From contig NZ_JAMLFW010000001.1 of the NCBI RefSeq assembly GCF_024256385.1, forward strand, positions 186,001-250,000: a DNA stretch of 64,000 bases, read 5' to 3'. Each line of letters starts with the position of its first letter. The stretch's first letter is position 1. A model generated the notes under the pieces. The model was given only the letters and a program-made list of their open reading frames with translations. It was not told the DNA's origin and did no database searches. The position numbers and the translations under genes are program-made. Of this stretch, positions 34,324 to 44,169 are shown piece after piece. This DNA comes from Anatilimnocola floriformis (GTDB lineage: Bacteria > Planctomycetota > Planctomycetia > Pirellulales > Pirellulaceae).

Positions 34324-37158
34324 ATGTTCGAGGGAGCGGTGCGCTCCATTTCGATTGCAGCGATCACAGGATTTTTAGTCCTGTGTGCGGCGACGGTGCG
34401 CGCTGAAGAAAAACACTGGGCCTATCTCACGCCGGTTAAAGTTTCTCTGCCTGCTGCTTCAGACGTTGCCCGAGAACCAATCGACTGCTTTCTTGGTACC
34501 CGCTTCGCCCCTCATCCCGCCCCTCTCCCCGGAGTACCGAGGAGAGGGAGTTTGGTTGACGCCAACCGCCGTACCCTCCTCCGCCGCGTGACTCTCACGC
34601 TCATCGGACTCGTTCCTTCTCCCGAAGAGCTCGCCGCTTTCGAGAAAAACCAAGCTCCCGACGCTTACGAGCAACAAGTCGATCGACTCCTCGCTTCGCC
34701 ACTCTATGGTCAGCGGATGGCCAGCGATTGGCTCGATCTGGCACGCTACGCCGATACGCATGGTTATCACGCCGACACCGAGCGGCAGCAGTGGCGGTGG
34801 CGAGATTGGGTGATCGAGCAACTTAATGCCGGTCAGCCGTTCGATCAGTTCGCGCTCGAGCAACTCGCCGGCGACCTGTTGCCGAACGCCACGCTCATGC
34901 AGCGAATCGCGACGGGCTTCAATCGCAATCACCGCATGAGCGGCGAGAACGGCGCGATCCCGGAAGAGTTGCTCGCCGAGCATGCGATTGATCGCGTCGT
35001 GACCACGGGCACCGCTTTTCTCGGGCAGACATTCGTTTGCGCTCGCTGCCACGATCACAAGTACGAAGCCCTCTCGCAGCGCGAGCTCTACGGCATGGTG
35101 GCATTTTTCAACAGCCTCGATGAATCGCCGCTCCTCAACGATCACGTCAACGCCTATCCGCGGCTGCAGGCTCCGACGCGCGAACAGCAAGCCGAACTCG
35201 ATCAATTGGCCTTCCGCCTCGCCAGCACACAAAGTGCACAGCAGCAGCGGGCCGTGGTAGCGCGGGCTGATCAAGAGCGGTGGGAAAAAGAGGCGACGGC
35301 TGGCAAGATTGCGAGTCCCCCCGCGGCGATGGCCATTCACTTGCCGCTCGACAAGGCAGACAAAAACAAAACGACTGACCTGGCTCGACCGTTTGAGCCA
35401 GCGGCGATCGAGGGAGCAGCAGACTTCAGTACCGGCAAATTCGACGACGCATTGCTTGGCGATGGCGGCACTTTTCTCAAGCTCGCAAACTGGCCCGCGT
35501 TGACAACCGATCAATCGTGGACGCTCAGCGCCTGGGTCTTCCCCACGACGCGCGACGAACTGGTCATCACCGCGCAAGTCGACGACGTCCTCTTTTTTCG
35601 CGGCATCGAATGGAGCCTGGTCGACGGTCAATTGCAGTTGCGCTTCATCAATCGGGCGGGGAGCGATGAGCGGATTTTTCGCTCTCAGGAAACGACCGAG
35701 CTCAGCCGCTGGCAACATCTGGCCGTTGTCTTTGATGCGAAGAAGCCGAGCGAGCCGCAGTTCTGGAAGAACGGACGGCGAATGGAGATCGAGACGACAG
35801 GAAAAATGCCCGCCGCGCCAATATCGACGGCGAGCCCGCTGCGCATCGGTGGACTCACGAACCAGGTGGCCTTCCGCGGCATGCTCGATGAAATCCGCTT
35901 GTATGCCCGGCCGCTTTCGCCAAGCGAGATCGAGTTGCTCGCCGGTGGCAACCCGATTGCCGAGATTGTGAAGTTGCCAGCCGACAAGCGAACGGCTGAG
36001 CAGCAGCAAACGCTCGCTCGCTACTATCTCGAGCATCACGATGCCGAGCATCAGCGGTTGAGCACGGTGCTGCAATCGCTCCGCTCGCGGCGCGATCTGC
36101 TTCTCAAGTTGCTGCCCAGCGTCCTCGTCTCGCAAGAGCTGCCGCAGCCGCGGCCAACGTTTGTGCTGATGAATGGTCAGTACGATCACCCCGGCGAACG
36201 CGTCGCCAGGCAGACGCCGGCATACTTGTCGCAGCAAGCAAAACTCCTGCGCACCGATCGTCTCGGCTTCGCGCGCTGGTTGATCGATCCTCAGCATCCC
36301 CTCACCGGCCGCGTCGCTGTGAACCGGGCCTGGCAACAGGTCTTCGGCAAAGGCCTTGTCGCTACGCCCGAAGATTTTGGCGTCCGCGGCGCAAAGCCAG
36401 CCCAGCAGGAGTTGCTCGATTGGCTGGCCCGTGAATATGTCGACACCGGTTGGGACACGAAACGACTCCATCGTCAACTCGTCAACTCGACCACTTTTCG
36501 TCAGCAGAGTTTTCCACGCCAGCGTCTCTCCGCCGAAGTCATTCGCGACGTCGCGCTGCAATCGGCGGGCGTGATCAACTACGTCCACGGTGGCCCCGGC
36601 GTGAAACCTTATCAGCCGGGCGATTTGTGGAAAGAGTTGTCGTACTATCCGAACGACCTGAGTGCGCAGCTCTACAACACGACGAGCGGATCGGCCATGT
36701 ACCGCCGCAGCGTCTATTTGTTCTGGAAGCGAAACGCGCCGCCGGTGAATCTCACTACGTTTGACGCACCAAACCGCGAAACCTGCACGGTCGAACGAAG
36801 TCGCACGAATACGCCGTTGCAGGCCCTCGTGCTGCTGAATGATCCAACGTTCGTTGAGGCAGCGCGACTGTTGGCGACGCGCATCCTTGCCGGCAAGGAT
36901 CAAGCCGCCGACGCACGCTTGAATCGGCTATTTCAGATCGTTCTCAGTCGGCCCGCCACTGCGGGTGAACGCGAACTGTTGCAGCAGCAACTGGCTGCCG
37001 ATCTCGCCCACTACCAAGCCAATCCGGCCGAGGCCAAGAAGTTGCTCGACGTCGGTCAGGCTGCTGCGCCGCTCGATATCTCCGCCGCTGAACTGGCTGC
37101 GTGGACGAATCTGGCCACGGTGGTTCTAAACTTGGACGAAGCCCTCACCAATCATTGA
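34324..37158 (+). CDS. DUF1549/LamG/DUF1553 protein with a repeat-derived segment
   Basis: The 944-residue exported protein starts with a signal peptide (about 1-27). The DUF1549 domain covers about 80-270 ([30 protein letters not shown]) and contains [10 protein letters not shown], a CxxCH haem-like motif. A LamG domain (about 365-545, [17 protein letters not shown]) comes next, then DUF1553 (about 640-890, [20 protein letters not shown]). The N-terminal PSCyt1 cytochrome domain often found in this family is absent. Residues about 62-76 are encoded by a copy of repeat D. The downstream gene starts 2 bp after the stop. Confidence 0.92.
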   Translation: MFEGAVRSISIAAITGFLVLCAATVRAEEKHWAYLTPVKVSLPAASDVAREPIDCFLGTRFAPHPAPLPGVPRRGSLVDANRRTLLRRVTLTLIGLVPSPEELAAFEKNQAPDAYEQQVDRLLASPLYGQRMASDWLDLARYADTHGYHADTERQQWRWRDWVIEQLNAGQPFDQFALEQLAGDLLPNATLMQRIATGFNRNHRMSGENGAIPEELLAEHAIDRVVTTGTAFLGQTFVCARCHDHKYEALSQRELYGMVAFFNSLDESPLLNDHVNAYPRLQAPTREQQAELDQLAFRLASTQSAQQQRAVVARADQERWEKEATAGKIASPPAAMAIHLPLDKADKNKTTDLARPFEPAAIEGAADFSTGKFDDALLGDGGTFLKLANWPALTTDQSWTLSAWVFPTTRDELVITAQVDDVLFFRGIEWSLVDGQLQLRFINRAGSDERIFRSQETTELSRWQHLAVVFDAKKPSEPQFWKNGRRMEIETTGKMPAAPISTASPLRIGGLTNQVAFRGMLDEIRLYARPLSPSEIELLAGGNPIAEIVKLPADKRTAEQQQTLARYYLEHHDAEHQRLSTVLQSLRSRRDLLLKLLPSVLVSQELPQPRPTFVLMNGQYDHPGERVARQTPAYLSQQAKLLRTDRLGFARWLIDPQHPLTGRVAVNRAWQQVFGKGLVATPEDFGVRGAKPAQQELLDWLAREYVDTGWDTKRLHRQLVNSTTFRQQSFPRQRLSAEVIRDVALQSAGVINYVHGGPGVKPYQPGDLWKELSYYPNDLSAQLYNTTSGSAMYRRSVYLFWKRNAPPVNLTTFDAPNRETCTVERSRTNTPLQALVLLNDPTFVEAARLLATRILAGKDQAADARLNRLFQIVLSRPATAGERELLQQQLAADLAHYQANPAEAKKLLDVGQAAAPLDISAAELAAWTNLATVVLNLDEALTNH
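34507..34550 (+). repeat. Dispersed repeat D inside a coding sequence
   Basis: Reads GCCCCTCATCCCGCCCCTCT then CCCCGGAGTACC and GAGGAGAGGGAG. It is translated in frame as [14 protein letters not shown] within the DUF1549 protein, at the place where relatives carry the end of their N-terminal helix. Confidence 0.85.
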
Positions 37159-37160
37159 CG

Positions 37161-37718
37161 ATGACGAACTCTCTGCTCAGCGAATTGATTTCGGCCGATC
37201 ATCTCTGCGAACTCGGTCCCGGCAAACCGAACGAAGCGTTGCGACCGAAGCTGGCCGCGCTGACGATCGAACAACTATTCGCGGCCCAGCGGGTCGTCGA
37301 TCACGATGCGGCCCGTTGTTGCTTGTCGGGACTCTGGCTGCTGCACAACTTCCTCGACGAGTCGCACTCATTGAGTCAAGAGATCGAAACCGCCGACGGC
37401 AGCTATTGGCACGGCGTGATGCATCGCCGCGAACCCGATTACGGCAACGGCAAGTATTGGTTCCGGCGCGTGGGGAATCATCCGGTCTATTCGCAGTTGC
37501 TGGCCGAGGCGCAGCGACTCATCGCGGCAGAGAAACCGATCGATGCGACTGCGCTGAAAATCGCCCAAGCGAAGAGTTGGGATCCGGATCTCTTCATCGA
37601 TTGGTGCGAACAGATCGCACGAGGAAGAGCGAAGCAAGAGTTGCTGGCGAAGAGAATCGCACAGGTAGAGTGGCAGTTGTTGTTCGACCATTGTTTCGAA
37701 CAAGCGATTTCGCAGTAG
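37161..37718 (+). CDS. Conserved hypothetical protein (185 residues)
   Basis: ATG 37161 was chosen: it follows the DUF1549 stop by two bases, which suggests translational coupling. The protein has no signal peptide. Its central block YWHGVMHRREPDYGNGKYWF and RRVGNHPVYSQLLAEA recurs in uncharacterised planctomycete proteins, to my knowledge without an assigned function. A Trp and two His (WHGVMHRRE) could be a site. It sits at the end of the DUF1501-SHD1-DUF1549 group. Confidence 0.75.
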   Translation: MTNSLLSELISADHLCELGPGKPNEALRPKLAALTIEQLFAAQRVVDHDAARCCLSGLWLLHNFLDESHSLSQEIETADGSYWHGVMHRREPDYGNGKYWFRRVGNHPVYSQLLAEAQRLIAAEKPIDATALKIAQAKSWDPDLFIDWCEQIARGRAKQELLAKRIAQVEWQLLFDHCFEQAISQ

Positions 37719-37745
37719 CTGCTATTTTCGCGAAACGTAAACAGA

Positions 37746-38246
37746 TTATTTGTTGGAGCGTTTCTCTTCCGGCACTTTCGTCTTTCGTAGCCTGATGTCT
37801 CCCTGGCAACACTCGCACGTTTTCAGTTCATACATGGCGATCGAGCAAACATCGCACCAATAGTCGATCTCGAATTTGCCTTCTTTGGTGAGTTCGTACA
37901 CGCGAATGACCTGCCCGGCCGGTGAGCCTTTGAATTTGCGGACGAGCAACTCCACCTGCATCTCGCGCAACCGCGGATCGGCGCGAAAGGCTCGGCCGCG
38001 AACATCTTCGACCAGCGGAATCAAATTCCCCTCGGTCGTTTCGACAGCCAGCGTTCGTTCTTTCGCTTCATCGACCGATTTAATGCCGTGCAATCGCTGC
38101 AGCGCTTCGGCCAGATAGACGACTTTGCCGCGGTGAGTTTGCAGTTCGAAGGGAGAATCTTCAGCAGATGCGACGAGCGAAATCGACACGCCAATTAATA
38201 ACGCGGCGACGGTTCTCTTCACAACGAATTGAAAAATCTCAAGCAT
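37746..38246 (-). CDS. Exported protein with a Cys-rich C-terminus
   Basis: From ATG 38246 the protein has 166 residues with a signal peptide (LLIGVSISLVASA). The upstream in-frame ATG at 38279 lies in a repeat, and the 11 residues it would add are repeat-encoded. The C-terminal part contains WCDVCSIAMYELKTCECCQG, with CxxC and CECC groups that could bind a metal or form disulfides. It follows the exported gene at 38284 on the same strand, overlapping its 3' end region, and the two probably form one transcript. Confidence 0.7.
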   Translation of the reverse strand: MLEIFQFVVKRTVAALLIGVSISLVASAEDSPFELQTHRGKVVYLAEALQRLHGIKSVDEAKERTLAVETTEGNLIPLVEDVRGRAFRADPRLREMQVELLVRKFKGSPAGQVIRVYELTKEGKFEIDYWCDVCSIAMYELKTCECCQGDIRLRKTKVPEEKRSNK

Positions 38247-38283
38247 TTCAATCTGCAATCTAAAATCCGCGATCTGCAATCAC
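38247..38283. repeat. Short tandem-like repeat GATTGCAGAT type (family E)
   Basis: The minus strand reads GATTGCAGAT three times with small changes. Translated it gives the QIADFRLQI pattern frequently mistaken for an N-terminus. It separates the two genes on either side. Confidence 0.7.
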
Positions 38284-38955
38284 TCACTCTTCCGCATGAC
38301 CAACAACCACAAACTCCACTGCCTGATCAGCCGCCTTCCCATCGCGAACCGTCTTTCCCTTGAATCGCAACAGCCACCATTCCTTGGCTTCGTTGTGACG
38401 GACTTCGAGGTCTTCGGTCGAATCGCTCAGACGCTGCATCGAGAGCACGGCGGGGTGAGTCGCGCCGGTGGCTTCTTTGGAGGCGGCGACCAGCGGCTTG
38501 TATTCAAGCACAGCAGCCGATTTGTCTTTGGCGGCGGGGATGAGCGCGAGGAAGTCGCGCGTCGGCGAGGTGCCGACATGGGCGCCGTCGACCGGTTGTT
38601 GGCTGTAGCGGAGGATGTATGTGCCGGCGAGGATGTCGGAATCGCGGAAATCATTTCCCTTGCGCGGATAGCGGGCCACGCCGATGACTTGGCCTTGGGT
38701 CAGCGGATAATTCACTTCGGCGCTCACTTTGGCTTCTTTGCTGATGGGCCATTCCTTGCAGAACCAGAGTTCGCAGACCGTGCGGTTCTCGCCTTTGATG
38801 AACTTGAGGCCGGTCGGTTGCAGCAGCGCGGCGATCTCGGGCGAAACGCTGTCGGGAGCAGCCTGATCAAGCTTTTCGACCTTGTAATCTTGGGCGACGA
38901 CGGCCGAAGCGGCGAATAGCGAAAGCAGGGCCGAAAAAGCAAAGCAGCGGAACAT
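38284..38955 (-). CDS. Exported protein of unknown function (223 residues)
   Basis: A clear signal peptide (FAFSALLSLFAASAVVAQ) is followed by about 200 residues with VCELWFCKEWPISKEA and YILRYSQQPVDGAHVGTSP. No domain was recognised. The protein has a C-terminal beta-like block ending FVVVGHAEE. It precedes the Cys-rich exported protein on the same strand. Confidence 0.72.
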   Translation of the reverse strand: MFRCFAFSALLSLFAASAVVAQDYKVEKLDQAAPDSVSPEIAALLQPTGLKFIKGENRTVCELWFCKEWPISKEAKVSAEVNYPLTQGQVIGVARYPRKGNDFRDSDILAGTYILRYSQQPVDGAHVGTSPTRDFLALIPAAKDKSAAVLEYKPLVAASKEATGATHPAVLSMQRLSDSTEDLEVRHNEAKEWWLLRFKGKTVRDGKAADQAVEFVVVGHAEE

Positions 38956-39248
38956 CGGCGGGCCTTTGCGAGGGGCGAGGTGGGAGAATTGTGCTGTATT
39001 CTACCATTCTGCGGGCCAGAATGTTCCCTGGGCGGCGTGCAAAGTGATTCGGTTTGCCCTTACGCAATTTGCATTCCGCCCTTCATCACAAAGCTCGACC
39101 GCCCATTGGCGCAAATTGATGAAGTCCAGATAATGCTCGATTCGATTTGCACATTGTCCGATAGCGCGATCGCATGCTTCTCCCTCGGTGACGCGTCGGG
39201 CTAACTGGCACCAGCCATTCACCACCACCTGACTCGAGGAGTTCCATC
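38956..39248. other. Intergenic region before the aldolase gene
   Basis: The 293 bp separate divergent genes. GAGGAG at 39236-39241 is the ribosome binding site of the aldolase. No other signal is seen. Confidence 0.5.
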
Positions 39249-40268
39249 ATGCCACTCGTCACCCTGCGTACCGTCCTCGATCATGCTGCCGAAAATAACT
39301 ACGGCGTTGCGGCGTTCAACGTCAACAACATGGAGCAGATCCAGTCGATCATGGAAGCGGCGAAGGAAACCGATTCGCCCGTGATCGTGCAAGCCAGCCG
39401 CGGTGCTCGCAGCTATTCGCAAGACAACTATCTCCGCCACCTGATGCTCGCCGCTGCCGAACTCTATCCGCAGATTCCGATCGTCATGCACCAGGATCAC
39501 GGCAATAGCGTGAAGACCTGCCTCTCGGCCATCGAAAACGGCTTCACCAGCGTGATGATGGACGGCTCGCTCGAAGAAGACGGCAAGACGCCAGCCAGCT
39601 ATGAATACAACGTCAAGGTCACGGCGGAAGTCGTGAAGCTCGCGCACGCCAAGGGTGTGGGTGTGGAAGGTGAACTCGGTTGCCTCGGCTCGCTCGAAAG
39701 CGGCGAAGGCGAACAAGAAGACGGCCACGGCGCCGAAGGCCAGCTCTCGCACGATCAGCTCCTCACCGATCCGGATCAAGCCAAGGATTTCGTCGCCAAG
39801 ACCGGCATCGACGCGCTCGCCGTTGCCATCGGCACCAGTCACGGCGCTTACAAGTTCACGCGTCCGCCGAAGGGTGACGTGCTGGCGATGGATCGCATCA
39901 TTGCGATTCACAAGCTCCTGCCCAACTGCCACCTCGTCATGCACGGTTCGAGCAGCGTGCCGCAAGACCTGCAAGACATCCTCAACAAGTACGGCGGCAA
40001 GATGAAGCCGACCTGGGGCGTGCCGGTCGAAGAGATCCAACTCGGTATCAAGAACGGTGTGCGTAAGATCAACGTCGACACCGACAACCGCATGGCCATC
40101 ACCGGCGCGGTCCGCAAGGCTTTGATCGAAAGCCCCGAAAAGTTCGACCCCCGCGACTACCTCAAGCCCGCCCGCGACGCGATGAAGAAGGTCTGCGTCG
40201 CCCGCATGGTCAGCTTCGGCCAAGCTGGTCAGGCCAGCAAGCTGATGGCGAGTGGTAAGGTGAAGTAG
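39249..40268 (+). CDS. fba: Class II fructose-bisphosphate aldolase
   Basis: The 339-residue glycolytic/gluconeogenic enzyme interconverts fructose 1,6-bisphosphate with dihydroxyacetone phosphate and glyceraldehyde 3-phosphate. Seen motifs: [17 protein letters not shown] at the N-terminus, the metal-binding VMHQDHGNS (H81, D83, H84), [23 protein letters not shown], and the phosphate-binding [11 protein letters not shown]. The layout fits the CbbA subtype. GAGGAG stands seven bases before the ATG. A strong terminator follows the gene, so it is probably transcribed alone. Confidence 0.96.
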   Translation: MPLVTLRTVLDHAAENNYGVAAFNVNNMEQIQSIMEAAKETDSPVIVQASRGARSYSQDNYLRHLMLAAAELYPQIPIVMHQDHGNSVKTCLSAIENGFTSVMMDGSLEEDGKTPASYEYNVKVTAEVVKLAHAKGVGVEGELGCLGSLESGEGEQEDGHGAEGQLSHDQLLTDPDQAKDFVAKTGIDALAVAIGTSHGAYKFTRPPKGDVLAMDRIIAIHKLLPNCHLVMHGSSSVPQDLQDILNKYGGKMKPTWGVPVEEIQLGIKNGVRKINVDTDNRMAITGAVRKALIESPEKFDPRDYLKPARDAMKKVCVARMVSFGQAGQASKLMASGKVK

Positions 40269-40313
40269 GCAAGGCGCGAACTTAGTCGCCAGGAAAATGG
40301 ATTAGCCACTCGA

Positions 40314-40345
40314 AAGAGCACGCTCCGCAGCGTGCTCTTTTTTTG
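40314..40345 (+). terminator. Intrinsic terminator after the aldolase gene
   Basis: An 11-bp stem AAGAGCACGCT / AGCGTGCTCTT with loop CCGC is followed by a run of T. It lies 46 bp after the aldolase stop. Confidence 0.95.
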
Positions 40346-40390
40346 TGTACGTTATCTCCGACAAATCTTCGCTGCAAGTAACGGACTGCG

Positions 40391-41548
40391 ATGACCTGCA
40401 TCGACTATCCCGACTTGATCCGCAGATCTCCCTCCAGCAACTTGCGCTTGGAGATTCGCTCGCCCGACAACGATCGAGAGTCGCCGCGCTCGCCCACGAC
40501 TTCTTCCCGAGAATTCTGGGGAGGTTTTCAGAGCGACTTTACTTACACCGTCACGCGCAGCGACTCGGGCGAAGTAGTTTGGAGCAGAACTCCTGATGAG
40601 CACGATCTGCTCGGCATGCCGAACGATGCTTGGGTCAGCGACGATGGGCACGTCGTGGTAATTGTGCGCACGCCGTTTTCGAGCTATTTGCTGGTGGTCG
40701 ATCCGCGCGGACAGACCATTGGTCAATACGACGTGGCCTCTGAAGTCTTGGAAAGCAACGACGATGAATTTCGCGATACCAGCGCTGGTTCCCACTGGAA
40801 CCGGCGGGGCCGTGGACATTGTTTTGTGGCAGCGGGTAAGCCTTATTGGTCGTTTCGCACTTTGCTCGATCGGCAGATTTTGGTCGATCTTGAGCAGGGG
40901 AAAATAGTCGCTGGGGGCACAGCGGCTTGCCGCGAGCGCCGGCGAGTTCAGCGGCGGTGGGCCTTGGCGACGCTGCGCAAGAATGTGAACGATCAGTTGC
41001 TGCAACGCCCTCCGCGTTCGCAACCCGACTGGCGCATTTTGAATCGCTTGTGGATCGCCATCTTTTGGTGTGGACTCGATCGAACTCGCAGCGCGCTCCC
41101 CGCACTGCGCCAAGCCGAACGCGCGACCATCTCCGGTGGATATACGTCTGGTTGGAAGCATAATGGCAAATCGACCGATTTGGTCATCATGCTGCTGGTT
41201 CGCGTGACACAATTCGCGCTGCGCCGTCTAGGAGAAGAGCCGGCGGGATACGCTCCCTATTGGTTATGCCGCAATGGTGCTGCTCCTCAGCGGACACGGA
41301 TTCCCCTGCCAGAACTTCTCACCGATCGCGCGGCCCGCCTCGATCAATTGCAAATTGGTATGAATCATCAGCAAGTCGTGAACCTGGTTGGCATGCCAGA
41401 TGTCGATGGATTTGGCTGGTATTACGACGTGCTCGCCGGTCCTTATTCATTGAAACTTACTTGGGATCATCAGTCGGATACCGTTGAAAAAATCGAACTC
41501 GAACCGCCCGGTTGGATTGAGTGGAAGTCACGGGCAAGTTGGTTGTAA
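40391..41548 (+). CDS. Hypothetical protein (385 residues)
   Basis: The protein lacks a signal peptide. It shows beta-rich segments such as AWVSDDGHVVVIVRTPFSSYLLVVDPRG in its first third, and a C-terminal part with LQIGMNHQQVVNLVGMPDVD that resembles the SmpA/BamE-like small domain (G-M-x-x-x-V-x-x-x-x-G-x-P). No enzymatic motif is seen. It is followed 8 bp later by the SnoaL-like gene. The start is uncertain; no good ribosome binding site precedes it. Confidence 0.7.
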   Translation: MTCIDYPDLIRRSPSSNLRLEIRSPDNDRESPRSPTTSSREFWGGFQSDFTYTVTRSDSGEVVWSRTPDEHDLLGMPNDAWVSDDGHVVVIVRTPFSSYLLVVDPRGQTIGQYDVASEVLESNDDEFRDTSAGSHWNRRGRGHCFVAAGKPYWSFRTLLDRQILVDLEQGKIVAGGTAACRERRRVQRRWALATLRKNVNDQLLQRPPRSQPDWRILNRLWIAIFWCGLDRTRSALPALRQAERATISGGYTSGWKHNGKSTDLVIMLLVRVTQFALRRLGEEPAGYAPYWLCRNGAAPQRTRIPLPELLTDRAARLDQLQIGMNHQQVVNLVGMPDVDGFGWYYDVLAGPYSLKLTWDHQSDTVEKIELEPPGWIEWKSRASWL

Positions 41549-41556
41549 GGTGCCTC

Positions 41557-41970
41557 ATGAATCGTTCTCCCCGTGAAGTCGTGCAACTTTGGCTCGATGC
41601 TTTCAACCGTTGCGATGCCGAAGCGGCCGCGGCGTTGTATCACGAGGATGCGGTGAATTTGCAAGTGGCAGCCGGTGAGCCGACGGTGGGGCGGGCGGCG
41701 ATGCTCGCGGGGTTTGCTTATTTCTTTCGGGCCTTTCCGGATAACTACACGTCGCCGGTGAATTTGTTCGAGGATGGTGAGTGGGCCATTTTGGAATGGC
41801 GGGGCGGCGGCACTTGGCAGGGTGAATTTGCCGGCCAGCCGGGGAGCGGCAGGTCGTTTGAGATTCAGGGCTGCGGCTTTTTTCACGTGATCGACGGGTT
41901 GATCAAGTTTCAGCGCGGCTATTGGGACAAGGTCTCGTGGTTCGGGCAACTCGGATTGCCGTTGGAGTAA
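41557..41970 (+). CDS. SnoaL-like / NTF2-fold protein
   Basis: From ATG 41557 the product has 137 residues. The NTF2-fold pattern is clear: VVQLWLDAFNRCDAEAAAAL, YHEDAVNLQVA, FRAFPDNYTSPVNLFED, GCGFFHVIDGLIKFQRGYWD. Members are small-ligand enzymes or binding proteins, and the ligand cannot be predicted. The frame open since 41521 overlaps the previous gene, so the shorter start is preferred. Confidence 0.88.
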   Translation: MNRSPREVVQLWLDAFNRCDAEAAAALYHEDAVNLQVAAGEPTVGRAAMLAGFAYFFRAFPDNYTSPVNLFEDGEWAILEWRGGGTWQGEFAGQPGSGRSFEIQGCGFFHVIDGLIKFQRGYWDKVSWFGQLGLPLE

Positions 41971-41992
41971 CCAACCCACCAGCGCCGTCGGC

Positions 41993-42415
41993 TTAGTTGC
42001 GCTTCATATCCACATCCAGCGAATTCGATTTTTCCGTCACCGACAGTTTTAGATCGCTGGTTTTCACATCGCGATAACGGCTCGGAATGGTGCTGGCAAA
42101 GGGATCGACATTCGCAGGCGGGGCTTTGATCGGCCCGAGAGGATGATCCTGGATGGGCGGGCAAATGCGGACTTTGTAATCTCCCAGCGGCAAGCCATCG
42201 CCGTTGGCCATCCGCACGACGTAACGACCTTGGCTGTCGGTCACGGCGTTCATGTGAACGCCTTTTTGATCGTTGCTGAACATCACTGTCGCGCGCTCGA
42301 CAGGCGTTCCCTCCACGGTAATGACACCGTGGACAGGCCCGAGGACCTCGCCGCGGTTGCAACCTAAGCCCGAAGCCAACGCGACCAGAGCGACGATAAA
42401 AAGCAGGTTGCGCAT
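41993..42415 (-). CDS. Small lipoprotein with carboxypeptidase-regulatory-like domain
   Basis: The 140-residue protein has a signal peptide with lipobox ASGLGC (Cys about residue 19). The beta-sandwich domain carries GVITVEGTPVERATVMFSND and GRYVVRMANGDGLPLGDY, then PSRYRDVKTSDLKL near the end. It starts two bases after the DUF1559 stop, and the pair mirrors the lipoprotein/DUF1559 pair at 13286-14691. Confidence 0.85.
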   Translation of the reverse strand: MRNLLFIVALVALASGLGCNRGEVLGPVHGVITVEGTPVERATVMFSNDQKGVHMNAVTDSQGRYVVRMANGDGLPLGDYKVRICPPIQDHPLGPIKAPPANVDPFASTIPSRYRDVKTSDLKLSVTEKSNSLDVDMKRN

Positions 42416-42417
42416 CG

Positions 42418-43419
42418 TTAGTCGTAGTTCAGTTTCGTCTGGCCGTCGTCGCGGTTGGCCAGGTTGTAGAGGACGGTGGTCGTGTCGATGTTTTCGCGGA
42501 GAAACTTCACCGTGCCATCGGCAAAAAGGACCATCGCGCCGCCGGAGTGGGCCGATTGAATGGCAGTGTTCGGGCCGCAGTTGCCGGGCACTCCGGTTGC
42601 GAGCGCGGACTTTTCATTCAGGCGGTGAACGATGCAGGTTGTATTGAACTGCCGCTGCCAACCGTCGTTGCCGGGGCCCATGCAAAAGCCGTGGCCACAG
42701 TCGCTACGACAATTCACCTTGGGGTTGGTCGAGTCGCGGCACCAGTCCGATTGCTCGCCGACGGCGATCGTGTTCGACAGCCCATCGGTAATGTCGCCAC
42801 CTTTCACGGCGACATGCATGTTCAGCACGCCGCCGGCGCAGATGCGGCCGTCGGCGCCGCCAAGCGATGACTTGTTGGTCGCCGAGTCGTGGTTCGTCGC
42901 GCCGCTGATGCCGGCGTAAGTCGGGCTCGCGGTGTAACCGAACTCGTGGGTTGCATTGTCGAGCACAAACTTCGGCAAGTTGCTCGATGGGCAATACATG
43001 AACTTGAAAAACTTCTTCCGCAGTAGATCGCGGTTGTAATCGTTGCCGCCATACGCCGCGCCGCCGAGCCAACCGGTGTAGCCGTTGGCGTTGCCGTTCT
43101 GATCAAACTTTTCGTAGACGGCGGTCTCTTCGGAGTAGGGCAAAATGCGAACCCACCACGAATGGCCATAACCGCCGTTGCGACTCACGAGGCCGCCGGG
43201 AGGATAAACGTTGAACGAAGATTCGTAGTTGTGCAGGGCCAAGCCGATCTGGTGCAGATTGTTGGTGCACTGGGTGCGGCGAGCTGCTTCGCGCGCGGCT
43301 TGCACGGCGGGCAACAACAGCGCGACGAGCACGCCAATGATCGCGATCACGACGAGCAACTCGACTAACGTGAAACCACGCGGCAGGCGAGGCGAGCGAG
43401 AAGACGTTGGCTCGTTCAT
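42418..43419 (-). CDS. DUF1559 pseudopilin-like protein (H-x9-DG type)
   Basis: The 333-residue protein opens with a prepilin-like GFTLVELLVVIAIIGVLVAL after a short basic leader (LPRG), then REAARRTQCTNNLHQIGLAL. The C-terminal HSGGAMVLFADGTVKFL block matches the family's H-x9-DG end. Multiple Cys (CRSDCGHGFC) lie in the middle. It is the first gene of the second DUF1559/lipoprotein pair. Confidence 0.94.
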   Translation of the reverse strand: MNEPTSSRSPRLPRGFTLVELLVVIAIIGVLVALLLPAVQAAREAARRTQCTNNLHQIGLALHNYESSFNVYPPGGLVSRNGGYGHSWWVRILPYSEETAVYEKFDQNGNANGYTGWLGGAAYGGNDYNRDLLRKKFFKFMYCPSSNLPKFVLDNATHEFGYTASPTYAGISGATNHDSATNKSSLGGADGRICAGGVLNMHVAVKGGDITDGLSNTIAVGEQSDWCRDSTNPKVNCRSDCGHGFCMGPGNDGWQRQFNTTCIVHRLNEKSALATGVPGNCGPNTAIQSAHSGGAMVLFADGTVKFLRENIDTTTVLYNLANRDDGQTKLNYD

Positions 43420-43470
43420 TGGCGGGAGTGGCTAGGTGGAACGAACAAACCTGAGGAAGGCCCCTCTATC

Positions 43471-44169
43471 TTACACAGAAGTTTTCGCCAACTCCGAGAG
43501 CAAAGCAGGAAATTCACGCACACTATTTAAGAGAGCGATGCGCGGAAAACCATCAAATTCGACAGCTTGCGACGGTCCGCTTAATACGGCTACGAAGGGA
43601 ACGCCCGCAGCCTCGGCCGCTTCGGCATCGACTGGATGATCGCCGCAGTAAATCGTTTCCTCGGCTGTGACTTGCAATCTTCCCATCGCCCGCCACAGCG
43701 GCTCCGGGGCCGGTTTGTGCTCACGCACGTCCTCGCCGCCAACGATGACATCGACCAGCCCATGCGCGCCGTGATGAGCGAGGATGGTTTCGATTCGGTA
43801 GCGATACTTGGTGCTCACAATGCCGAGCAAGTAACCGCTGGCCCGCAGCTGAGCCAGCGTCTCTGTAATGCCGGGAAAAAGCGTCGTCAAATGCGCCATG
43901 ACTTCGTCCGCACGGCGGATGAAGAACTGCGAAAAGACCTCGCCGATCTGCGGATCCTCGATGCCGGTCAGGCGCGCGAGAACCTCCGGCAGCGGATAAG
44001 CGACGCAGCGGCGAATGGCTTCCTTTTCTGCCGGCGGCAAGCCGAGCTGCACGAGCGCGTGGTTCACGCACTCAATGGCCCCGGCCGAAGATTCGGCCAA
44101 GGTGAAATCGAAATCAAAGAGAATCGCGCGCGGTTTGCGCGACGAGCTCGCGGGAGAGTTAGTGTTCAT
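43471..44169 (-). CDS. HAD-superfamily hydrolase (phosphoglycolate phosphatase-like)
   Basis: From ATG 44169 the protein has 232 residues. The nucleophile motif ILFDFDFTLAES has the HAD D-x-D pattern. A helical cap follows, then GIVSTKYRYRIE (motif II, Ser/Thr and Lys), and the Mg-binding IYCGDHPVDAEAAEAAGVPF (motif IV). ATG 44181 is an alternative start. The start region overlaps the stop of the molybdopterin-fold gene by 11 bp, so the two are probably translated together. The phosphate ester substrate is not known. Confidence 0.9.
   Translation of the reverse strand: MNTNSPASSSRKPRAILFDFDFTLAESSAGAIECVNHALVQLGLPPAEKEAIRRCVAYPLPEVLARLTGIEDPQIGEVFSQFFIRRADEVMAHLTTLFPGITETLAQLRASGYLLGIVSTKYRYRIETILAHHGAHGLVDVIVGGEDVREHKPAPEPLWRAMGRLQVTAEETIYCGDHPVDAEAAEAAGVPFVAVLSGPSQAVEFDGFPRIALLNSVREFPALLSELAKTSV

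Noticed and set aside
34459-36903. 814-codon frame on the minus strand
   Set aside because: Antisense to the DUF1549/DUF1553 gene with no domain.
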